Assembly: GCA_024710005.1 (NCBI GenBank)
Contig: JANJVQ010000012.1
Span: forward strand, 1-44,640
Length of the DNA: 44,640 bases
Direction of reading: 5' to 3'
DNA from: Paludibacter sp.
GTDB lineage: Bacteria > Bacteroidota > Bacteroidia > Bacteroidales > Paludibacteraceae
Of the stretch, positions 1 through 4,909 are shown in pieces. The number at the start of each line of letters is the position of its first letter. Position 1 is the stretch's first letter. Both the position numbers and the translations under genes were made by a program. Below the pieces are notes generated by a model. The model saw nothing but the letters and a program-made list of their open reading frames with translations. It did not search any database and was not told the origin of the DNA.

Positions 1-73
1 TCCCCAAACCGGATTCCTCACATCCCTCAATCAGCGAAAACCAGTCTTCTTGACTGCGTCTGTTTCTTGACAT
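1..73 (-). CDS. Partial IS66-type accessory/transposase gene (N-terminus only)
   Basis: The minus strand opens with ATG at 73 and reads MSRNRRSQEDWFSLIEGCEE followed by SGLG before the window ends, so only 24 codons are visible. The pattern 'W..LI..CE.SGL' resembles the first residues of the small DNA-binding OrfA (TnpA-like) proteins of IS66-family elements, which usually continue with a 'Q.EFC' helix-turn-helix. A TATCTTTG -7 box lies just upstream on the same strand (87-94). The assignment rests on a short N-terminus only; another small transposon-associated HTH protein is possible. Confidence 0.4.
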   Translation of the reverse strand, partial: MSRNRRSQEDWFSLIEGCEESGLG

Positions 74-86
74 AACTTTTTTGCCG

Positions 87-94
87 CAAAGATA
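87..94 (-). promoter_or_regulatory. Bacteroidota -7 box for the left-edge IS gene
   Basis: The minus strand reads TATCTTTG, a perfect match to TAnnTTTG, 14 bases upstream of the partial gene's ATG. No well-spaced TTTG -33 box is evident. Confidence 0.4.
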
Positions 95-179
95 AAGGCA
101 AAGAATCAGGAGGGCAAGATGTAGTTGGCCGAATGGTTACGACTTATCGACAAAATAAAAAAGGTATGGTGCTAATACA

Positions 180-214
180 CACTAAGTGTAACCCATGCGG
201 GCTAACACATAGTG
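180..214. repeat. Imperfect inverted repeat upstream of the toxin-antitoxin pair
   Basis: The arms CACTAAGTGTAACCC and GGGCTAACACATAGTG face each other around an ATGC loop, with three or four mismatches. A second small hairpin (gcctc/ggggc) follows at about 214-230 and contains GTTATGG. Irregular palindromes next to a GTTA core are reminiscent of recombination sites flanking gene cassettes, but this one is short and no function can be assigned. Confidence 0.35.
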
Positions 215-280
215 CCTCTTGTTATGGGGCATAATGAAAGAAAAAAGTTCATTTAAGAGATAACTTTGAAAAATTATAGT

Positions 281-288
281 TATCTTTG
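281..288 (+). promoter_or_regulatory. -7 promoter element of the toxin-antitoxin operon
   Basis: TATCTTTG matches TAnnTTTG exactly and lies 16 bases before the toxin ATG. The nearest TTTG (265-268) is only 12 bases upstream, closer than the usual 19-21, so the -33 element is uncertain. The implied 5' leader is very short. Confidence 0.5.
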
Positions 289-304
289 CGGTTAACAAAA
301 GACA

Positions 305-649
305 ATGGCAAGAACAATTATATTTTACGAGGAATACTTCATTGAGTTTTATAAGACATTGGATAACAAAGTCAAAGAAAAGGTCAAGTATGTATTAGAA
401 ATGATAAAACAGGTTGATAGAGTTCCGGAGAAGTTTTTAGCACCAATGACAGGTTCTGATGGGTTATTTGAGATTCGTGTTGAGTATCAATCAAATATCT
501 ACCGGATTTTCTGTTGTTTTGATCAGGGACAATTGGTGGTACTCTTCAATGGATTTCAGAAGAAAACCCAAAAAACTCCAAAAGTAGAAATTGAACGGGC
601 AATGCGATTAAAGACAGCGTATTTTCAAACTAAAAAAGAAAGAAAATGA
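305..649 (+). CDS. HigB/RelE-superfamily toxin (Gp49-like)
   Basis: This is the likely toxin of a type II toxin-antitoxin pair, a ribosome-dependent mRNA interferase if it behaves like HigB family members. At 114 aa it has the expected size. The core pattern 'GLFEIRVEYQSNIYRIFC' followed by 'LFNGFQKKTQKTP' is the hallmark of the phage-derived Gp49-like/HigB fold: a central antiparallel sheet, then a basic loop with 'F.KK..KTP'. The toxin comes first, and its stop overlaps the start of the HTH antitoxin by 4 bases (ATGA), the order typical of higBA and opposite to relBE. Autoregulation by the antitoxin is expected from the family but no operator is demonstrated. Such modules move readily, which fits the accessory context. 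Confidence 0.85.
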   Translation: MARTIIFYEEYFIEFYKTLDNKVKEKVKYVLEMIKQVDRVPEKFLAPMTGSDGLFEIRVEYQSNIYRIFCCFDQGQLVVLFNGFQKKTQKTPKVEIERAMRLKTAYFQTKKERK

Positions 650-945
650 AGGAATACAAAAATATCTCGAATTTTGACGATCTGATTGACTTCGAGCACG
701 GAAAAATAGGAACAGAAAGTCGCAATGAATACGAGGAACGTGCTCAAATGTTTATAGTGAGTGAAATGCTAAAAGAGGCAAGAAAACAAGCAAATTTAAC
801 TCAGGAAGAATTGGCGGAAAAAGCCGGGACAAAAAAGAGTTATATTTCAAAAGTTGAGAATGCTAAAGGAAATATACAACTATCGACTTTGATTCGGATA
901 TTTGAAAAAGGTTTGAATCGAAAGATAGGATTGACCTTCTTATAA
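646..945 (+). CDS. HigA-like XRE antitoxin
   Basis: This 99-aa protein has an N-terminal segment of about 40 residues, then a Cro/C1-type helix-turn-helix at about residues 42-95 (KQANLTQEELAEKAGTKKSY, then ISKVENAKG). The recognition helix lies in 'KKSYISKVE'. It should neutralise the preceding toxin and repress the shared promoter, as HigA proteins do. It overlaps the toxin gene by 4 bases, implying translational coupling. Nothing suggests truncation. What follows its stop is not another gene but a group II intron remnant on the opposite strand. Confidence 0.85.
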   Translation: MKEYKNISNFDDLIDFEHGKIGTESRNEYEERAQMFIVSEMLKEARKQANLTQEELAEKAGTKKSYISKVENAKGNIQLSTLIRIFEKGLNRKIGLTFL

Positions 946-962
946 GAAATTAACGCCCGCTA

Positions 963-1262
963 ATCGAGTAGACCGCCCCGCCAGCATTAACTGACGGGGA
1001 GAGCCTCTCACACCACTGTATCCCTCCTTTGTCGGGATAAACTACCTGTACTCGTATACAGCGGTTCGTTAATCCCGATTGCTATCGGGAGGTGCAATTC
1101 TGATGTAATAAGCAAACAAAGATTGGTAACCTCGTTTTTGCAGTCTCGCTTCCTTCAGTGCATACCTCACGGTAAACCACCTTGCGACTTTCTAATGCTT
1201 CGGGCACGACCCCGCGCATAAGGGACTTGCACCCTCTGGAAAAATACACCTGCTTTAAGCAT
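963..1262 (-). ncRNA. ORF-less group II intron remnant (part of domain I, domains V-VI)
   Basis: Read on the minus strand, 1245-1130 carries the landmarks of a bacterial group II intron domain I: 'CCAGAGGGTGCAAGTCCCT', 'GTCGCAAGGTGGTTTACCG' and 'GAAGGAAGCGAGACTGC'. It is followed by a hairpin CCCGATAGCAATCGGG (about 1092-1075), then a domain V-like segment GAACCGCTGTAT...ATACAGTGGTGTGAGAGG (about 1067-1003). A domain VI hairpin CCCCGTCAG/CTGGCGGGG (999-976) comes next, and the run ends with the 3' terminus CTACTCGAT at 963. The reverse transcriptase/maturase reading frame expected in domain IV is absent, and no GTGYG 5' end is visible, so this is a 5'-truncated, internally deleted copy. Domain V appears about 20 nt longer than usual because of an extra hairpin at its tip. 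Splicing competence is doubtful. The short reading frame at 1082-1273 is intron RNA, not a gene. Confidence 0.65.
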
Positions 1263-1316
1263 TGTTTAACCAAAAATATTTGTATTTTTGCATTTTTTCA
1301 CTTGCTTTGCAGCAGG

Positions 1317-1340
1317 TGCGCACTGCCCATGCAGGGCGCA
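1317..1340. repeat. Small hairpin TGCGC..GCGCA
   Basis: TGCGCaCTGC and GCAGgGCGCA form a ten-position stem with one mismatch around a tight loop. It sits immediately left of the larger attC-like palindrome, and the two may belong to one recombination site. Confidence 0.45.
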
Positions 1341-1348
1341 CACATTTT

Positions 1349-1468
1349 GTATAAGTAATGGCAGGCAATGTGGTAAATTTCAAGGTTTGTAGCCCGCTCA
1401 AACTGCGTAGCGGTTTGACAGGAAATTTCCACGCAATCTGCCACTACTCATACAATTTACCGTTAGGC
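1349..1468. repeat. Large imperfect palindrome with GTTAGGC edge (attC-like)
   Basis: The segment 1349-1380 and the reverse complement of 1422-1453 agree at roughly 23 of 32 positions (common parts GTAT.AGTA.TGGCAG and TGG.AAATTT). They enclose a smaller dyad TCAAAC/GTTTGA at about 1399-1418. Nine bases beyond the right arm is GTTAGGC (1462-1468), which fits the integron core site GTTRRRY. The ATPase gene begins 110 bases further on. This layout resembles attC sites of integron cassettes, but the matching left core site (RYYYAAC) is not clear and no integrase is present, so it is called attC-like only. Confidence 0.4.
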
Positions 1469-1546
1469 GTCACAATAAAAAAAAGACAACGTTGCAGTTT
1501 AAAATTCCTCAAAGATGGAGAAAATGTGATATTTGGGGAATTTCGT

Positions 1547-1554
1547 TATCTTTG
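1547..1554 (+). promoter_or_regulatory. -7 promoter element of the ATPase gene
   Basis: TATCTTTG is an exact TAnnTTTG match 24 bases upstream of the ATPase start. A TTTG at 1532-1535 is too close to be an ideal -33 box. Confidence 0.45.
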
Positions 1555-1578
1555 TAGTATAAATTTGAAAATAATCTT

Positions 1579-2790
1579 ATGCTCAAAATCTCAAGAAAAA
1601 TTGAACTTGACAAACTTCTGGTTCTCAAAGACAAAAATTTCATTAAAGTTGTAACGGGTGTTCGCCGCGCAGGTAAATCGACATTGCTTCAACAATTTCA
1701 AGAACTGCTAAAGGCAAAAAACTCGAATGTGTCGATAATTTCCATAAATATGGATTTACCCGAATTTCGTTTTCTTGCTGAAAGAAACTGGAAAGAAATT
1801 TACGACTATATCAAAACTTTGTTGCAAGAAACTGTAACGAATTATGTTTTCATTGACGAAGTTCAGAATATTCCAGGGTTCGAGAAACTGCTTGAAGGAT
1901 TATATGTTACCCCAAACATAGATTTGTATGTTACAGGTTCTAACGCTTATCTTTTATCCAGCGAATTAGCAACTATACTTACTGGAAGGGCGTATGAGAT
2001 CAATGTTTTACCATTCTCGTTTGCCGAATATTTAGAATATACAGGGAAAACAACGAATTCGGACCGTGCTTTTGCTGATTATATGCGAACAGGTGGTTTT
2101 CCCGAAGCAGTTGGATTTATTGAATCAGGTGAAAGTTATGCGTACGAATATCTGAAAACAGTTTTTCGAAACATTTACGAAAATGACATTCAAAAACGAC
2201 ACACAATATATTACGAAATTTCCTATAATGAGGTTGTTCATTTTTTGATTGACAGTATAGGTTCAAGTGTTTCTGCAAGAAATATTGCAAAAGTTCTTAC
2301 TGCAAACGGAAAAAAAATTGACAATAAAACAGTTTCAAGGTATATTGACACACTCGTTGAATCGTATCTGTTTTATAAAGTAAACCGTTACGACATAAAA
2401 GGAAAACAACATTTGGCAACTCAGGAAAAATACTATTTGGTGGACTTAGGCTTAAGATATGCATTGCTAGGAAAAGAGCTTTCAGCAGATGCCGGGCATT
2501 TATTAGAGAATATTATTTATCTTGAACTACTTCGTCGGAATTATCAAATATGGATAGGAAAGACAGATAACCTTGAAGTCGATTTTGTTGTACGTGATAA
2601 AGATGGTTATACACAGTATATTCAAGTAGCCTTTACAGTTAAAGAGAAAACAACACTTGAACGGGAACTCGCTCCATTTAATAAAATACCGGACTTCAAC
2701 GAACGATTACTTATTACAATGGATTACGAAACGGGAAACCATAATGGAGTGAAACAGTTAAATGCAATTGATTGGTTATTAAAACGATAA
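1579..2790 (+). CDS. AAA ATPase with DUF4143 domain
   Basis: This 403-aa protein has the standard layout and length of the AAA_14/DUF4143 family. An N-terminal P-loop ATPase has Walker A GVRRAGKST at residues 27-35 and Walker B 'YVFIDEVQNI' near residue 95. The sensor-like 'LYVTGSNAYLL' and 'TGRAYEINVLPFSFAEYL' come next. A C-terminal DUF4143 region from about residue 200 ends in a nuclease-like 'EVDFVV' strand. The molecular role of this widespread family is not established; it is often found in accessory DNA and in some genomes near toxin-antitoxin or restriction genes. Its flanks (attC-like palindrome upstream, antitoxin stub and repeats downstream) support recent acquisition. The overlapping frame at 1358-1654 runs through the palindrome and promoter and is not a gene. 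Confidence 0.88.
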   Translation: MLKISRKIELDKLLVLKDKNFIKVVTGVRRAGKSTLLQQFQELLKAKNSNVSIISINMDLPEFRFLAERNWKEIYDYIKTLLQETVTNYVFIDEVQNIPGFEKLLEGLYVTPNIDLYVTGSNAYLLSSELATILTGRAYEINVLPFSFAEYLEYTGKTTNSDRAFADYMRTGGFPEAVGFIESGESYAYEYLKTVFRNIYENDIQKRHTIYYEISYNEVVHFLIDSIGSSVSARNIAKVLTANGKKIDNKTVSRYIDTLVESYLFYKVNRYDIKGKQHLATQEKYYLVDLGLRYALLGKELSADAGHLLENIIYLELLRRNYQIWIGKTDNLEVDFVVRDKDGYTQYIQVAFTVKEKTTLERELAPFNKIPDFNERLLITMDYETGNHNGVKQLNAIDWLLKR

Positions 2791-2821
2791 AAACTATTGA
2801 AAAACAAAATGGCGACCGCAC

Positions 2822-2959
2822 AAACTTCTTGTTCTTTCAAAGACAAAAACACTTGTAAATGATTTAAGAGCAGGAGAAAATTCGGGAATGATTAGCAATT
2901 TTGACAGAGAAAAAGCACTTTCATATCTTCACACCAAATACCTGCGCGATGAAATTTGA
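2822..2959 (+). pseudogene. C-terminal stub of a ParD/RHH-type antitoxin
   Basis: No start codon opens this frame, but it reads KTLVNDLRAGENSGMISNFD and then REKALSYLHTKYLRDEI before a TGA at 2957-2959. The pattern 'L..GE.SG.i..FD.e..L..LH.KY' resembles the C-terminal tail of short addiction-module antitoxins of the ParD/ribbon-helix-helix kind. The DNA-binding N-terminus is missing and the partner toxin is absent, so this looks like the decayed end of a second toxin-antitoxin cassette. It starts 31 bases after the ATPase stop. The family assignment is by eye from about 35 residues. Confidence 0.35.
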
Positions 2960-3008
2960 CATAAACAAGACTTAACCTAAACTCCGCCCAATTAAAAATT
3001 TTCTACGA

Positions 3009-3161
3009 CTGAGTTTGACTTGTATATCGACTGATTTCGACTTGTGTATCGACTGAGTTTGACTTGTGTATCGACTGAACTTAACTCGCATCTCGACTGA
3101 TTTCGACTCTCGTCCCGACTGAGTTTCAAAAATTGACGCCTGACTTTGCTCCATAAATCAA
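3009..3161. repeat. 22-bp tandem array A (five good units, two degraded)
   Basis: Five consecutive 22-base units begin at 3009, 3031, 3053, 3075 and 3097. Each starts CTGA(G/T)TT and ends near TCGA, with weaker copies at 3119 and about 3140. Within the array GACT recurs at alternating spacings of 10 and 12 bases (3007, 3017, 3029, 3039, 3051 and onward), so each unit is a pair of half-units. A 22-base period is not a multiple of three, which argues against coding. The minus-strand frame at 2972-3154 is regarded as a by-product. Confidence 0.85.
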
Positions 3162-3171
3162 CCTTGTACTA

Positions 3172-3212
3172 AAATTACACCGCCGATGTAGTAGTTATAC
3201 ATCGGCGGTGTA
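3172..3212 (-). terminator. Hairpin from array B, possible terminator of the OmpP1 operon
   Basis: On the minus strand the two outermost array units form a perfect 15-bp stem with a 7-base loop, followed by ATTTTAG. GC-rich stem plus short T run fits an intrinsic terminator for the operon that ends at 3285. The flanking CAACCTTG (3159-3166) and CAAGGTTG (3233-3240) could extend the fold. The T run is short, so termination is an inference. Confidence 0.45.
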
Positions 3213-3285
3213 GTGTTCATACATCAGGCATGCAAGGTTGGTACATCGGCGATGTAAGATTAATACATCGGCGATGTAATGATGC
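3176..3285. repeat. 22-bp tandem array B of palindromic units
   Basis: Five units start exactly 22 bases apart at 3176, 3198, 3220, 3242 and 3264. Each comprises a 15-base near-palindrome (TACATCGGCGATGTA in units 4 and 5, variants in the others) and a variable 7-base spacer. A worn sixth copy may lie at 3154-3175. Unit 1 (TACACCGCCGATGTA) is the exact reverse complement of unit 2. The last unit ends on base 3285, the final base of the outer-membrane protein gene's stop codon. It is not a CRISPR array, because spacers are only 7 bases and the repeats diverge. Confidence 0.9.
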
Positions 3286-4853
3286 TAAAACCTCAACCCG
3301 ATAGTCCCGATTACATTTATATTGCTCGTGGTTACCATTCCGGCTACATTGGCCCGGCCGGGGGCTAATTTACTGGAATTATAGGCATAGAACTTTTCAT
3401 CGTAAACTTTGTTCATAACCGCCAAATCAATATACCAGTTCGACTCGCGATATCCCAATCCTGCTGTTAAATAGCGCGTGTTTCCGCTGGGGACAAAGTA
3501 TTCAACATCGGTTCTGATGGTGTTGGGATTGAACTCTTTCCCTAATTTGTCGGAGGTTGCGGGACTTGCAAATGCATATCCGGCACGCAGGGAAAAATGA
3601 TCGGTTAGCTTGTACTCACCACCAATTTTGAGCATCATTTGCTTGTTGAATAATGCTTTGATGCTGTCGTTTTCAAATCCGTAATTGTTCGTATTGTTCT
3701 GCATATCCATGAACATGGATCCTGAATTTAAACTGGTAGTATATTCAATGCCAATAACTCCTTTATTTCCAAAAATGTAGGACCCGCTTATGCTATACTT
3801 GAAAGGTCCCTGTAACAAATAATTATTATCGCCTTCCGGTGACATTTCTTTGTCGTTGATAAATCCGCTGTTGGTTTGATAACCGTATTTTAAATCAGCA
3901 TAATGCAAGTCTTTTATGGCAAATACAGTAGGTAATTCAAGCGATAATCCTAAACGTAAATGATCAAGTGGAGCATAAATTGTTCCTGCTTTGAATCCTA
4001 CACCGGTACCATTCGACCTGAATGAATTTATTAAAGACATATATCCATCATCTGACGAGAAGGTTTCTTTGTATTCTGATTCTGAACGATATTCGAGATC
4101 ATAAAAGTTAAGCGTAGCTCCTAAAAACAGTCTGTTGTTAAAATTACCTGACCAACTTAACGCGTATTCATTCAAATATCCTTGTTCGCGTAAAGTGTAG
4201 TAGGGTGAAACTGTTTCATTCGGTAACAAAACAGATTCCCAGATATTATTTACGGTGTCAACTTCAGTGATTAAACCGGCATTTGCAGCCATCACCGACA
4301 TCCAGGGTATATATATGTTGTTGTATGGATTATAGTCACTTGCTTCATATAAATCATAGCCTGAAATTCCTTCTGAAAAATAAGCCAGATAATTTGTCAG
4401 AGAAGATGATGAGCCGCTTCCTCCATTTATTCTGGTACTTCTGTCAAAGTTTTTTAAACGGTTAAAGGCAAATGAAAAATTGGAATGTACCAGATTTGTA
4501 CCTGAGTAGGATGAAACCGGAATGGCTAACACATAAGACAAATTATTGAAGCTTGGGCTGTATAATCCTTCAATCGTGGTATTGCCGTTTCTCCAGTTTG
4601 AAGTGGTTTCCTGGGTGTTGATACCCAGGGTGGCCGTCAACTCTGATTTTCTGTAAATACCCAGACCGGCCGGATTATCCTTAATTGCAGATGGATCTCC
4701 GCCCAATGCGCCAAAGGCTCCTGCCATGGAAGTATAACGTGCCGTCCCGTTTATCTCGGGTTGTATGAACTTGAGTGCATCAAATTCCGATTGTCCTATC
4801 GCGATGCCGGTAGTTGTTAATGCTACGGCAATGATTGATAATATCCGTTTCAT
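3285..4853 (-). CDS. OmpP1/FadL-family outer membrane protein
   Basis: This 522-aa outer-membrane beta-barrel of the OMPP1/FadL/TodX type begins with a cleavable signal peptide (about residues 1-20, ending 'GIAIGQ'). The family's N-terminal signature 'ARYTSMAGAFGALGGDPSAI' plus 'KDNPAGLGIYRKSE' follows; it corresponds to the hatch and first strand of FadL-like transporters. The rest is alternating amphipathic strands ending in 'NVIGTIGLRF' with a C-terminal Phe, as expected for BamA-dependent insertion. Family members carry hydrophobic compounds across the outer membrane; the substrate cannot be inferred, and databases often label Bacteroidota members loosely as hemin receptors. It lies 56 bases downstream of the aromatic-rich secreted protein on the same strand, so they are probably co-transcribed. 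Confidence 0.85.
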   Translation of the reverse strand: MKRILSIIAVALTTTGIAIGQSEFDALKFIQPEINGTARYTSMAGAFGALGGDPSAIKDNPAGLGIYRKSELTATLGINTQETTSNWRNGNTTIEGLYSPSFNNLSYVLAIPVSSYSGTNLVHSNFSFAFNRLKNFDRSTRINGGSGSSSSLTNYLAYFSEGISGYDLYEASDYNPYNNIYIPWMSVMAANAGLITEVDTVNNIWESVLLPNETVSPYYTLREQGYLNEYALSWSGNFNNRLFLGATLNFYDLEYRSESEYKETFSSDDGYMSLINSFRSNGTGVGFKAGTIYAPLDHLRLGLSLELPTVFAIKDLHYADLKYGYQTNSGFINDKEMSPEGDNNYLLQGPFKYSISGSYIFGNKGVIGIEYTTSLNSGSMFMDMQNNTNNYGFENDSIKALFNKQMMLKIGGEYKLTDHFSLRAGYAFASPATSDKLGKEFNPNTIRTDVEYFVPSGNTRYLTAGLGYRESNWYIDLAVMNKVYDEKFYAYNSSKLAPGRANVAGMVTTSNINVIGTIGLRF

Positions 4854-4909
4854 AATGTTTAATATATGAATAAGTTACTAATTTTTTATACCTTAAACCG
4901 GTCGAATCC

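Larger units (their letters stand above)
1..140 (-). mobile_element. Probable end of an IS66-like element running off the left edge
   Basis: On the minus strand the sequence beginning at 140 reads GTAACCATTCGGCCAACTAC. IS66-family terminal repeats characteristically begin with GTAA, and the first gene of such elements starts 60-100 bases inside, as the partial gene at 1-73 does here. The other end and the target duplication lie outside the window, so the boundary is an inference. Confidence 0.3.

Noticed and set aside
1082-1273. 63-aa minus-strand reading frame
   Set aside because: It lies wholly within the structured group II intron RNA and has no protein-like features.
1358-1654. 98-aa plus-strand reading frame before the ATPase
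   Set aside because: It runs through the attC-like palindrome and the ATPase promoter and into the ATPase gene in another frame; no family resemblance.
2972-3154. 60-aa minus-strand frame with repeated 'SKSV' segments
   Set aside because: The repetition comes from the 22-bp array, whose period is not a multiple of three; no start context or conserved fold.
3009-3285. CRISPR array
   Set aside because: Regular spacing suggested CRISPR, but array A has no spacers, array B has only 7-base spacers and divergent repeats, and no cas genes are present.
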